NCBI GenBank assembly: GCA_963790405.1
Contig: CAWBOJ010000002.1
Span: forward strand, 62,001-126,000
Direction of reading: 5' to 3'
Source of the DNA: JBGSMX01 sp963790405
Lineage (GTDB): Bacteria > Actinomycetota > Coriobacteriia > Anaerosomatales > JAGXFU01
DNA length: 64,000 nt
Both the position numbers and the translations under genes were made by a program. This document shows positions 34,866-45,363 of the stretch, in pieces. The notes under the pieces were generated by a model. That model was not told the origin of the DNA and ran no database searches. It saw only the letters and a list, made by a program, of their open reading frames with translations. Numbering within the stretch: position 1 is the stretch's first letter; each line of letters begins with the position of its first letter.

Positions 34866-35278
34866 GCGCGCAGTGCGTCGTCGACTCCTCCGTCGCACAC
34901 AAGTGGCTGCATCCGATAGCAGAGGATGGAGTCGCCGAGGCTCTGGAGATCGTGCATCGACACCTGGGCGGCGAGATCATTCTGGTTGCACCGGCACTGA
35001 TGCCCGCCGAAGTCGCCAACGCGCTGAAATGGAAGCGGCGACTCGATGAAGCGGACGTACTCGAACTCATCGACAATCTCGCCGCGATAGCTGTCGCCCT
35101 GTTCGACATGACATACGAGCGGCTCTCCGAGGCAACCCGCCTCTCCTACCGCCATCGAATCTCGGTCTACGACGCGCTCTTCCTTCAGCTGGCCGAGGAA
35201 CTCGACTGCCCGCTCGTCACCGCCGACCGGCGCGCGTTCGAAGGCATCGAGACCGACGTGGAGATACGGCTGCTGTAG
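34862..35278 (+). CDS. VapC-type PIN-domain toxin
   Basis: A 138-residue PIN-domain ribonuclease with the acidic residues expected at the start (CVVDSSVAHKW), middle (MPAEVANAL), and end (SVYDALFLQLAEE and LVTADRR). It cleaves RNA, often tRNA or rRNA, when the antitoxin is lost. The pair sits between arsR and the ortB end, inside the ornithine region on the opposite strand, which suggests insertion. Confidence 0.88.
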   Translation: MSAQCVVDSSVAHKWLHPIAEDGVAEALEIVHRHLGGEIILVAPALMPAEVANALKWKRRLDEADVLELIDNLAAIAVALFDMTYERLSEATRLSYRHRISVYDALFLQLAEELDCPLVTADRRAFEGIETDVEIRLL

Positions 35279-35310
35279 GGGCACACGCAACGCCCCGCCC
35301 CGCGCGTCGC

Positions 35311-36731
35311 TCACTCCCCAGCAGCAAGCCCCGCGATGATCTCTTCGACCGCCGCCGACTCGGTGTTCGCGTCCTGCGCCAGGAACTCGATGTCGTCCGG
35401 CGTCGCCTCGTAGCCCTCGCCCGCATGCTGCAGCGCGTTGCGCACGTAGCTGCGGCGCAAGCCGCGCGAGATCGACCTCGACCGCGCGGATCTGCTCGGG
35501 CACGCTCCGGGATCACGATGACCTTGCCCGGCACGTTGTCGACCGGGTCGCCGGAGCGCACCTCGACGCCCATCTCCTTGCGCGAAGTTGAGCTGCGCCC
35601 AGTGGTGCTTGCCGGCACCGGTGTACTCGGTCTCCTGCACGACCACCGTCGCGTCGCGCGGCAGATCGCGGGCGATCGACATCGCGGCAGCCACGGCCGT
35701 GTTGCCGGCGGGGCCGCGCTCGAGGCCCTCGAGCTTCGACATCGCCTCGGTGACGTAGAAGACCTCGCCCTGCGTGACGGTGAGGTAGCGGTCCATGTAG
35801 CGCAGCGCACGGGCCGCGTTGCGCGGCACGTCGGCGCGGTCGGGCCAGGTCGCGAACGGCACGCCGAAGCCGGTGTGCCCGGTCGTGAAGCTCTTGCGGT
35901 TGAAGTCGGTATCGCTGGCCATATGCAGACCGCTCAGGTCCACCGACGCACTCACGATCTGCGTCTCGGTCGCGCCCGCTCGCTTCAGACCCCGCGCGGT
36001 GCCGGTCGTGTTGCCGCCACCGGCGTGCGTGATGACGCAGTGCGTCGGCGGAGCGCCGGTCAGCGCACGCATCTCCTCGGCAAGTTCGAAGCCGAGCGTC
36101 TCGATCCCCGACACGCCGAAGCTCGAGTACAGCGATGCCGAGAAGTACCCGGTCTGGTCGAGCAGCTCGAGCATGTGGAAGAACAGCTCGGGACCGACCG
36201 TGAGCTGCAGGACCTCGGCGCCGAACGCCTCGCAGATGCGGGATTTCTCGACGATCTCGGGCTGGCCGATGTGGCGCGAATCGAACGTCTCTTGCACGAT
36301 GATGCACTTCAGGCCGTAGCGCGCCGCCTGACTCGCGACCGCCGCGCCGTAGTTGCCCGAGGTCGCCGCGATGACGCCCTCGTAGCCCTTCTCGGCAGCG
36401 ACATGGATGCTCATCGACGCGCGCCGGTCCTTGAACGAGCCGGCCATGTTCGCGGCCTCGTCCTTGATGAACAGCCGGGCACCCATGCCAGCAGGCGCAT
36501 ACGAGCGCACGAGGTCGGTCATGTTGCGCAGCTCCAGTAGCGGCGTCTTGCCCACGCCGCCGGCGCGCTGGATGCGCAAGATCTCCTCGATCGAATAGCC
36601 GTGCGCCCCCATCATGCCCTCGTAGTCGAAGGCGATGGCGAGCTTCGCTCGAACTGCGCGTAGTCCATGCCGAGCGCGCCCTTCATGATCTCGCCGCGGC
36701 GCGCCATCACCTCATCGAAGCGACTCGCCAT
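35311..36731 (-). pseudogene. ortB: 2-amino-4-ketopentanoate thiolase, beta subunit (OrtB), frame changes
   Basis: PLP-dependent subunit (threonine synthase fold) of the thiolase that splits 2-amino-4-ketopentanoate with CoA into alanine and acetyl-CoA. The body reads GVGKTPLLELRN, a PLP lysine in GSFKDRRAS and ATSGNYGAAVASQ. The true start is probably the ATG at 36731 (MASRFDEVMARRGEIMKGAL); a missing G near 36650 separates it from the main frame. Three more frame changes occur near 35583, 35508 and 35465, after which the normal C-terminus returns. Because all segments are conserved, sequencing error is likelier than decay; if real, the pathway is broken. Confidence 0.85.
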
Positions 36732-36736
36732 CTCAC

Positions 36737-37072
36737 TCACCCGCGGCCGCCTTCGGAGTCGCGCCGCCACGCGGCCAGCCGCGCTCGCAGATCGCGTCCC
36801 ACGCTCGTGAGCTCGGGGATCGGGTCGCCGAACGTGTGCGTGTAGCCGGGGTTCACTGCCGAGAGCGCGCCGGTGACCTCGCGGCCGGTCATCGTCTCGA
36901 TCGTGACCTCGTCGCCCAGCGCGGCGTCGGCCAGCGCGAAGCCCTTCAGCCACATGCGCAGGGGCTGCTCGGCAGTCTCGGGCGGTAGATTCGACGAACG
37001 GTCGGCAGGCTCGAGCAAGACGCGCTCGACCTCCACCCAGTCGCCGGTGGTACACCGGTCGGCGTGCGGCAT
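36737..37072 (-). CDS. ortA: 2-amino-4-ketopentanoate thiolase, alpha subunit (OrtA)
   Basis: A 111-residue protein matching OrtA in size and position: GDWVEVERVLLEPADRS near the start, a LPPET..PL segment and NPGYTHTFGDPIPEL near the C-terminus. With OrtB it forms the thiolase. I choose the ATG at 37072 because GGAGTG lies 7 bases upstream; the GTG at 37081 is possible. It lies between ord and ortB in the usual ord-ortA-ortB order. Confidence 0.9.
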   Translation of the reverse strand: MPHADRCTTGDWVEVERVLLEPADRSSNLPPETAEQPLRMWLKGFALADAALGDEVTIETMTGREVTGALSAVNPGYTHTFGDPIPELTSVGRDLRARLAAWRRDSEGGRG

Positions 37073-37094
37073 CGGGTTCACTCCAAACGGTCGG

Positions 37095-38105
37095 CTAGAG
37101 GGTCGGCGCCCAGAAGCGCGGCAGCGGCATGTCCACCACGGTCAACATACCCCGCGGCGCGTCCACGATGAGCGGAATGTAGTTGCCGGTGCTCGCGTAC
37201 GTGCCTTTGCCGCCGGGAATCTCCGGCGTGTTGGCCATGTGCACTTCGGGATCGCCGACGATGTGGATGTAGTCGCCGGTGTCGATGCCCTCAAGGCCGG
37301 GATGAATCTGCTGCGGGTGCACGAGCTCGATCTTGAGCTCGCCGTCGCTGTACCCTCGGCCGATGTGCCGGCACCCGCACACATCGCCGGGCGCCACGTG
37401 CACGTGCGGGGTGGAGCGCTCAACGGTCGTGACGATCGGCTCGCGCGTTTCGACGATCTCGTCGATGCCCCAGCCGAACGCCTTCGCAATCAGTTTGATC
37501 GACTCGGGGAAGCCCATGTGGCCAACGATCGTGCCCTCGGCAACCCCGCGCTCGAACTCCTCGACCGTCGTCCCCACACCCTGGCTCGTCATGACGGTGG
37601 GCCCGAACGGCGAGAGATCGTTCACGCGCTGCGCCTCGATGCGATCGACTCGCAAGCATGCCGAGCTCCACATCACGATCAGCGCATCGAGGATGAAGCC
37701 GGGATTGATTCCCGTGCCGAGGATGCTCACGCCGTAGCCTTTGGCCAACTCATCGAAACGCATGGCCCACGCAGGATCGCTCGCCCACGGGAACGCAAGC
37801 TTCTCGGCGATGCACAGCACGTTCGCGCCGGCACGAATGCACGGTTCGATCTGGCCCTCGACCTCGTGCAGGTTGCTCTGCGTGTTGATGCACACGACAT
37901 CGGGCTTGAGTGCGAGCACAGAACCGAAGTCGGTCGTCATCGCCACATCGCACTCGCGTCCCAGCAGCTCACCGACGGTCATGCCCTCTTTGGCCGGGTT
38001 GGTGACGATCGCTCCGACAAGGTCGACGTCCTTGGGCCGGTCAAGCAGATAGCCGAGAAGCCCCTGCCCCATCATGCCCGTACCCCACACCGCGACCTTA
38101 ATCAT
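37095..38105 (-). CDS. ord: 2,4-diaminopentanoate dehydrogenase
   Basis: A 336-residue NAD(P)-dependent dehydrogenase with an N-terminal Rossmann fold (VAVWGTGMMGQGLLGYL), matching Ord, which oxidatively deaminates 2,4-diaminopentanoate to 2-amino-4-ketopentanoate. A GINPGFILDAL segment and a hydrophobic C-terminal half are typical of the dihydrodipicolinate-reductase-like fold. GGGAGGG lies 6 bases before the ATG at 38105. It is the first gene of the ord-ortA-ortB unit, so a promoter should lie in the 159 bases upstream. Confidence 0.93.
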   Translation of the reverse strand: MIKVAVWGTGMMGQGLLGYLLDRPKDVDLVGAIVTNPAKEGMTVGELLGRECDVAMTTDFGSVLALKPDVVCINTQSNLHEVEGQIEPCIRAGANVLCIAEKLAFPWASDPAWAMRFDELAKGYGVSILGTGINPGFILDALIVMWSSACLRVDRIEAQRVNDLSPFGPTVMTSQGVGTTVEEFERGVAEGTIVGHMGFPESIKLIAKAFGWGIDEIVETREPIVTTVERSTPHVHVAPGDVCGCRHIGRGYSDGELKIELVHPQQIHPGLEGIDTGDYIHIVGDPEVHMANTPEIPGGKGTYASTGNYIPLIVDAPRGMLTVVDMPLPRFWAPTL

Positions 38106-38264
38106 GTGACCCTCCCTGAGTGGTATGCAGAAACGCTTGCGTTCCATGCAAACATAGCGCTGTGGCGGAGATTATCAACCCACGATCGAACTCGCGTGCC
38201 GAACGCGGTCCGGACTCACGATCGAACCCGGACCCGCCGCGCGCATCGATACCTCACCCGGACA

Positions 38265-40653
38265 TTACCACCCGAGTGCCGACTCCACCGCCGTCTTGAC
38301 GCCGTCACTGACGGCACTTGTTCCACCGAAGATCTCCGTCCGGACGATGATGTCCTTGTTCTCCTTCAGGGGCGCGGCCGTCGCCGAGGGCAAGCTGCCT
38401 GTCTTGGTCAGCAGAACGCATCCCTTGTACGAACCGGCTACCGGACCGCCCGAGAGCGCATCCGGGAAGTTCTCGCCCGTGGCGACACCCACGTAGTCCC
38501 AAACAGCCCACTTCTTTCCCACCGCGCCTTCGGCCACCGCCACTGCCGTCGCATAGCGATCGCTTCCCGCCCATCGCCCGAATGAAGTGAATCCGTCCTT
38601 CTTCACCAATGTCTCGAGTTGCGCAGCGACACTCGCCGACACAGCCGAGGTACCGCCGCACACCTGTGCGGTGTAGACGTCATAGTCCTTGAACAGGCCC
38701 TCGATAGTGCTGGGCAGGCTCGTCGGCTTCGTCAGCAAGATCGGACAGCTGCCGAAGTACGCCATGGGCGACACCGCGAGGGCATCGGGAAACGCATCGC
38801 CTCGGGCTACGAAAACGGTGGCGATGCTGCCCTGTCGCCTCGCGATCTCTCGAGCGACCGCCGCCGACGTCTGGTATCGATCGTCGCCGTACACGCGTGA
38901 GACCTCGAGACCTTCGTCCTCAAGCTGGGTCACCACGACAGACGACACCACCGCCGGTCCGCCTACGATGACCGCCTCGGTCGCCTTCAGATCGCCGATC
39001 GTGCCCAGTACCACGTCAGGGACGTCGTCCTTCTTCACCAGCAGCAACGGTGCATCGTACGAGCCGGCCAGCCCTGCCGCGGATAGCGCGTCGGGGAAGT
39101 TCTCGCCGCTCGCGATGACGACTGTGTCGACGTCGGCGAAGTTCTCTCTTGCCGCCTGGCAGGCGGTCACGTACCGGTTCGCACCTGCGTAGCGTTGCAC
39201 ATCGGGAACCGGTCGCTCGTACGCCCCAAGGTCAGCGATCGCAGTCCCGTTCCCGTCGCCGTCCTGCGGGACGCACGATGCCGAGAAGGTCCTTGCTCGT
39301 CGCTCCGGAGTTCGTGCCGACATCGATACACGGGGAGCTTGCCCTGAGCTGGAAGTTGTACTGCGGCACGTCGATGAAGCCCGGGACGCCATGGGTGATG
39401 TGACCGAGATCCACTACGTTGTCACCCGAGAAGCTCGTGTCCTGGACCAGAGAGTACGACACACTCACGCCATAGAGGTCCTTGCCGCCGTGCTCACCGA
39501 CGATGCAGTTCTTCAGGGTGCAGGTGCCGCCGGACCGAGATACGCCATAGTTGCCCACGTCGTTCCACCACACGGTGCTGTTGGTGATCTGTGCGGTACC
39601 GCCCTCGACGCGCGCAGCCGCGCCATTGGAGGTGGCATGGTTGCGATACATGAGGGCATCCCGCAGATATGCGACGCCGCCCTTGACCACCACGCCGCCG
39701 CCGTCGGCGCCCGCAGAGTTGAACTTGAACACGCACTCCTGCATCGTGACGGTCGCGTTGGGACCTACGGCAACAGCGCCGCCGTCGGCGTTCGCGAGAT
39801 TGGCCGCGAACTCACAGCGGAGGATGCTTGTGCTAGCCGAAGACGTTGGCAGACAGGCGATCGCACCGCCGTCCAGTGCAGCGCTGTTCAGACCCGCGAA
39901 TCGGCAGTCGACGATCTGCGGCTGAGCGTCTGCCCCCACAAGGACTCCACCGCCGCTACCTGCCGTGCTGCGATCGGAACTCAACACGTTGCCTTCGAAG
40001 CGCGGAGCAGAACGCGGTCCACAGTACAAACCACCACCGCCGTTGGCAGCAGTATTGCCAGTTATCCAGTTGTCTTTGATGAGGGGCGCCGCAAGGATAC
40101 CTGGAGCCGCCTGGACATCGATTGCGCCACCCACGTTCGTAGCCGTGTTCGCGATGATCGTATTCTCGGCGATCAGAGGCCAACCGGCGGATTGAGGCAT
40201 GGTGTTGTAGATGTGGACGCCTCCTCCGTACGTGGCCATCCCCTCCCGGATAATGAAGCCGGAGAGCTCAGTGCCCGCAGAAGCGTTCACGATGGACACA
40301 ACGCTGGCAGTGGAGTTCGCGTCGATTATCGTGACCTCGGCTCCACCACTGCTCGTAAGACGTACGCCCGCCTTCAGATAGATCGGGAGCGTCTCATCGG
40401 GAGCGTCATAGGTGCCCGGCTTCACCATGATAGTGTCGCCGCTGACCGCCTTGGTCATTGCGTACGTGATCGACCTGAACGGCGCGGTCTCGGTACCGGC
40501 GTTGGCGTTGTTGCCGTAGGGCCAGGTGTCGACCCACCAGGTCTTGGGAGCGGCTGCTGCCGGTGAGATCGGCATGACCGAGATGGTAAGTGCCATCACG
40601 CACCCGAGAAGGAGCAGCCTGCGAGCCCGATGGCGCCACGCGTGTCTATTCAT
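38265..40653 (-). CDS. Secreted beta-helix protein with three CWB2 repeats, one frameshift
   Basis: About 795 residues after removing one extra base in the GGG at 39268-39270. A signal peptide (LLLLGCVMALTISVM, cleavage near AAA) precedes a right-handed parallel beta-helix (pectate-lyase fold; NANAGTETAPFRSITYAMTK, repeated GGGV and NTI units). Three C-terminal CWB2 repeats follow (RYAGANRYVTACQAA, VIASGENFPDALSAAGLAG, GGTSAVSDGVKTAVESALGW). The CWB2 part should hold it to anionic wall polymers; the beta-helix may bind or cut polysaccharide. AAGGAGAGG precedes the ATG. The next upstream gene is a close paralogue. Confidence 0.82.
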
Positions 40654-40712
40654 GCCGAACCTCTCCTTCGGGCCCGCCGGTCCTCGGCGAGCCGTCATGC
40701 CGAGCCCCTGCG

Positions 40713-43107
40713 CTACCACCCGAGCGCCGACTCCACTGCCGTCTTTACTCCGTCACTGACGGCACTTGTTCCGCCGAAGATCTCGGTGCGGATGATATCT
40801 TCCTTGTGTTCGCTCAGAACCGCAGCAGTCTGGCTCGGCAGACTTCCGCTCTTCGTGAGCAACACGCACCCTTCGTACGACCCAGCTACCGGACCGCCCG
40901 AGAGCGCATCGGGGAAGTTCTCACCGGTCGCAACGCCCACGTAGTCCCAGCTGGACCACCAGTTATCGTAGCCACCCTCGGCTACCGCAACAGCGGTCGC
41001 GTACCGATTACTTCCTGCCCAGCGCTCGAATACGCAGAACCCGTCCTCCTTCACGAGAGTCTCCACCTGTGAGGCAACGTCCGCCGACACGGCCGAAGTC
41101 CCCCCACAGATGAAGGCATCTATTACGTCGTAGTCCTTGAACAGCCCTGCAATCGCCCCCGGCAAACTCGTCGGCTTCGTCAGGAGTATCGGGCACATCC
41201 CCGAGTACGCCATGGGCGAGACCGCCAGCGCGTCTGGGAAGTCATCGCCGCGGGCGATGAAGACGCTGCTGATGTGACCCTCTCGCTTCGCAATCTCGCG
41301 CGCTACAGCTGCCGAAGTCTTGTAGCGATCTTCACCGAAGACGCGCGAGACCTCGAGATCTTCGTCCTCAAGCTGCGTAACCACCACCGACGAGACGACC
41401 GCAGGTCCGCCTACGATGACCGCCTTGGTCGCGCCCAGGTCACCGATCGTGCCGAGCACGACGCTGGGCACATCGTCCTTCTTCACCAGCAACAGCGGCG
41501 CCTCGTACGACCCCGCAAGACCTGCCGCAGACAGTGCGTCCGGGAAGTTCTCTCCGCTCGCGATCACGATCGTCTCGACTTCATCGAAGTTCGCCTTGGC
41601 AGCGTCGCACGCGGTCGCGTAGCGGTTGGCGCCCGCGTAGCGTTCCAGCTCCGGAACCGGGCGCTCGTACGCGCCCATGTCCGCAGCGGCGACTGATCCG
41701 TCACCGTTGCCGTCCTGAGGCCGCGACACGCCGAGGAGATCCTTCGCGGTTGCGCCGGAATTCGTACCCGAATCCACACACCACGAGTGCCTCTTGAGTT
41801 GATAGTTGGCGCGAGCCGCGTCGATGAAGCCCGGATCGCCGTCGCCGTGAATGAGGTTGCCCAGGTTGTTGACGTTCTCACCCGTGAAGTCGGCATCCTG
41901 GGTGAACGAGTAGGACACGGTGACGCCGTAGACGTCCTTGCCGCTGTGCTCGCCGATGATGCAGTTCTTGACGATGCACGTGCCACCCGACCGGTGCACT
42001 CCGTAGTTGCCGCCGTCGTTCAACCATATGGTGCAGTTGGTGATCTGGCTGGAACCGCCTTCAACGCGGACCGCAGCGCCATTGGATGTGGCTCTGTTGT
42101 GGTACATGATCGCGTTCCACAGGTACGCGGTGCCGCCCTTGACCACCACGCCACCGCCATCACCGGCCGCGATGTTCCAGTAGAACGTGCATTGGTCCAT
42201 CCTCACCGTCGCAGTTCGCCCCGATCACGATGGCGCCGCCGTCGGCGTCCGCCCGGTTGCTGCCGAACAGGCAGCGAACGATGTCGACTGTGGCCGGCGA
42301 CGAAGGCAGACAGGCAATCGCACCCCCATCGATTGCGGCGCGATTCACCGCTACGAAACGGCAGTCAATGATGTCTGGTGTAGCGTCGCCGGCAACTAGA
42401 ATGCCGCCCCCGCTACCGACTGTGGCGCGGTTGGCACCGAACGCGTTGCCCTCAACAAGCGGTGCCGAGTAGACCCCACAGCACAGGCCGCCGCCCCCAG
42501 TACCACCTGCAACGTTGTTCCATATCGTATTGTCCTTGATCGTTGGGGCGGCGATCGCGCCGGAACCCCCATGAACAGCGATCGCGCCACCCACATTCGT
42601 AGCCGTGTTCGCGCTGATCTCATTCTCGGCGATCAGCGGCCACCCCGCAGGGCGAGCCGCACTATTCACGACCTGAATGCCTGCGCCGAACGAGTCGGCG
42701 CCGTCGGTGATGGTGAATCCCGAGATCTCGGTACCCGCGGTCGCATTCAAGATGCCTACGACATGCGCAGCAGCATTCGCGTCGATCGTCGTCACCGCGT
42801 AGCCGCCGCTGCTCGTAAGGCGCACCCCGGCCTTCAGGTTGATCGGGAAGCTCTCGTCGGGCGCATCGTAGGTGCCCGGCTTGACCATGATGGTGTCGCC
42901 ACTCACCGCCTTCGTCATCGCGTACGTGATCGCCCTGAACGGTGCGGCCTCGCTGCCCGCGTTGGCATTGTTGCCGCCGTCATCGACCCACCAGGTCTTG
43001 GGCGCAGCCGCGACCGGCACAACTGGCATCAACGAAGCCACCAGGACCAGGACGCCCATGAAGAGCAGAACCCTGCGAACTCGCAACCACCCTGTTGGCG
43101 CATCCAT
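40713..43107 (-). CDS. Secreted beta-helix protein with three CWB2 repeats, paralogue, one frameshift
   Basis: Same layout as the gene at 38.3-40.7 kb, about 797 residues after removal of one extra base near 42213, where the paralogue reads NATVTM and this copy breaks. Signal peptide, beta-helix (VKPGTYDAPDESFPINLKAG, GGTGGGGLCCG) and three CWB2 repeats are all present, and long stretches of DNA near the 3' ends of the two genes are nearly identical. GGGGAGG lies 5 bases before the ATG at 43107. The two genes are 59 bases apart on the same strand and arose by tandem duplication. Confidence 0.82.
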
Positions 43108-43391
43108 GCGGCACCTCCCCATCAGGCCCGCCCGTCCCCAGCGAGCTACCGAGCCTCACGGGTCCATTATTCGCGGGACCGTAGAGCCATGTCATCTCTT
43201 ATCCGCCAAACGGCCACAAAGCACCTCTCGGCTTGCATTTTCGACCGTTGTGTCCTCGCTTCGCTACACATACAATCGTCGCAGCAGAAACATGCCGACG
43301 CGCAACCGCACCCTTCCGACTACGGCGTTTCTGTGAGTCATTCCGCAGTGCTAGCTTCCACGCGAAAGCTGGCCATCACGAAGGAGGGGGC

Positions 43392-45278
43392 ATGACCCGT
43401 CGGGTCGTTCGTGCTGCGCGCCAAACGCGCAAGATTCTGCTCTTCACCGCTCTCGTTCTTGCCCTGCTGGTTCCGACGCTGCCCGCCACGGCGACAACGG
43501 TAGCAGTGGCCGGGACGGTATCGGATGCCGACACTCACCTAGGCATCGAGGCCGCCGAGGTCTGGGTGATGGACGATGCCTACGAGTACGTCACAGACAC
43601 TGCCACAACCTCGTTGGGGGCGTTCGAGATTGCCTCCCTGCCCGGCAACGGGATCTACTGGATCGATTTCTGGCGTGAGGGCTACGCCTACGAGGAGGTC
43701 GAGGTCAACTATGTCGGCGCCCCACTCGTGGTCAACGTAGACCTCCAGCCGCTTACAGTCGTGGCCACGGGCACGGTCACGTCGTCCGCCACTGGTCTAC
43801 CCATAGAGGAAGCTTGGATCTACGTCGAGGACTTCGACAATCCCGATTTTTACGGCTATGCGACGACCGACGCAGACGGGCACTACACGATCTACGACGA
43901 GGCGGACGCCGGAGCCGGGACTCTCACGTTCCACGCAGAAGCCGAAGGGTTCAGGCCCACCGACGCTGAAGCCGACTGGAATGGCACCGATATCTTGACT
44001 CAGGACTTCGAACTCGAGCCCGCACCTCTCATCGTCCAAGGCCTCATCACCGACGCGAAGACGGGCAAGCCAATCCCCGACGCGTGGCTCTGGGCTGGCG
44101 CCGGAGACGGCTGGGACTACACCGACATCGGGTGGGCCAACACGGATGAGAACGGGAAGTACCGCCTCTACGATCTGTATGATGCCGGCCCCACGCCGTT
44201 CACCCTGTACGTCGATGCAGATGGCTACGAGGCCATTGAGGTCGACCTCACGTGGAACGGCACCTCCACAATCACCAAGAACATCCAACTCCGACCCCTC
44301 TTCCCCTGGACCGGCAACGTGAATGTGGTGCCGATCGAGGGCGAGAACCGCTACTCGACTGCCGTCCAGGGCTCGCGCATGGCCTTCCCCAACTCGAACA
44401 GCTGCGACGAAGTCGTGCTGGCCTCCGGCGAGAACTTCCCGGATGCTCTGGGCGGTTCATCGCTGGCCGGAGCACTCAAATGCCCGGTCTTGCTGACCAA
44501 ACCCGGTCAACTCAGCAGCGTGACGGCCTCTGAGATCAAGCGCCTCGGCGCGAAGACCGCCTGGGTAATCGGCGGAGATGTAGCCGTGTCCGATGCAGTC
44601 CTTACCTCGCTCAAGAACCTGGGCATCACCCCCAGGCGCATCGCAGGAGCGAACCGATACGAGACCGCCGCGCTCGTTGCACAGAAGACCGCGAACGAGC
44701 TCGGGCCGCTCTACAACGGCGACGTCATGTTCGCCACCGGCGAGAACTTCCCCGATGCATTGGCTGCTGCTCCACTCGCTGCGTTTAAGAAGGTACCGAT
44801 CCTGCTGGTCAAGACCGGCTCGGTTCCCAAAACGACCCTGGATGCCATCGACAACATAGCTGCTACCCGAGGAATCGTGCTTGGTGGCGACACCGTGGTG
44901 ACAGTGCCGGTCTACAACACGCTCAAGAAGAAGTTCCCCGCCGATAGCACGATGCGCCTGTTCGGCAAGGATCGCTACGCAACGGCATGCGCCGTGGCGG
45001 AGTTCGGCGTGGATGAGTACGGACTGTCGTGGGGCGGAACAGGTTTCGCAACCGGGACAACCTTCCCCGACGCTCTCGCAGGGGGAACTGTCCAGGGACT
45101 CATCAGCACCGTGATGCTGCTGACCAAGTCAGACTCCGTGCCGGGCGCGGTCTCGAACACGATCGACTCGTACGGAAGCCAGATGAACGAGCTGCATTTC
45201 TATGGCGGAACCGCAGCGATAACCACATCGGTGCGAAGCCAGATCACTAATCACGTGAAAGCGATGCATCTGCCGTAG
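43392..45278 (+). CDS. Secreted protein with carboxypeptidase-regulatory-like and CWB2 repeats
   Basis: A 628-residue exported protein: signal peptide (LLFTALVLALLVPTL, cleavage near ATA), three beta-sandwich repeats resembling the carboxypeptidase regulatory-like domain (AGTVSDADTHLGIEAAEVWV; TGTVTSSATGLPIEEAWIYV; GLITDAKTGKPIPDAWLWA), then three CWB2 repeats from about residue 300 (GENRYSTAVQGSRM, ASGENFPDALGG, VIGGDVAVSDAV). The first part suggests adhesion or carbohydrate contact. AAGGAGGGGG precedes the ATG. Unlike several neighbours, the frame is intact. Confidence 0.87.
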   Translation: MTRRVVRAARQTRKILLFTALVLALLVPTLPATATTVAVAGTVSDADTHLGIEAAEVWVMDDAYEYVTDTATTSLGAFEIASLPGNGIYWIDFWREGYAYEEVEVNYVGAPLVVNVDLQPLTVVATGTVTSSATGLPIEEAWIYVEDFDNPDFYGYATTDADGHYTIYDEADAGAGTLTFHAEAEGFRPTDAEADWNGTDILTQDFELEPAPLIVQGLITDAKTGKPIPDAWLWAGAGDGWDYTDIGWANTDENGKYRLYDLYDAGPTPFTLYVDADGYEAIEVDLTWNGTSTITKNIQLRPLFPWTGNVNVVPIEGENRYSTAVQGSRMAFPNSNSCDEVVLASGENFPDALGGSSLAGALKCPVLLTKPGQLSSVTASEIKRLGAKTAWVIGGDVAVSDAVLTSLKNLGITPRRIAGANRYETAALVAQKTANELGPLYNGDVMFATGENFPDALAAAPLAAFKKVPILLVKTGSVPKTTLDAIDNIAATRGIVLGGDTVVTVPVYNTLKKKFPADSTMRLFGKDRYATACAVAEFGVDEYGLSWGGTGFATGTTFPDALAGGTVQGLISTVMLLTKSDSVPGAVSNTIDSYGSQMNELHFYGGTAAITTSVRSQITNHVKAMHLP

Positions 45279-45303
45279 CACAAACGGCGCATCTCGACAT
45301 CGA

Positions 45304-45339
45304 AGAAGGGGCGGAGCCCGACCGGGTCCCGCCCCTTCT
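45304..45339. terminator. Bidirectional terminator between convergent surface-protein genes
   Basis: AGAAGGGGCGG pairs with CCGCCCCTTCT around a 14-base loop in the 85-base gap between two convergent genes. T-rich tracts are weak on both sides. Confidence 0.6.
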
Positions 45340-45363
45340 CTGTGTCTGCGTACAGCGCTGCTC

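Noticed and set aside
34572..35278. A mobile element carrying vapBC into the ornithine region
   Set aside because: No terminal repeats, transposase or integrase are visible; insertion is only suggested by context.
36873..38585. A 570-codon forward open frame across ortA, ord and a CWB2 gene
   Set aside because: Runs antisense through three well-supported genes and has no recognisable domain.
43108..43391. Cyclic di-GMP or other riboswitch before the CWB2 genes
   Set aside because: I compared the upstream regions of the CWB2 genes with the conserved blocks of known c-di-GMP aptamers and saw no match.
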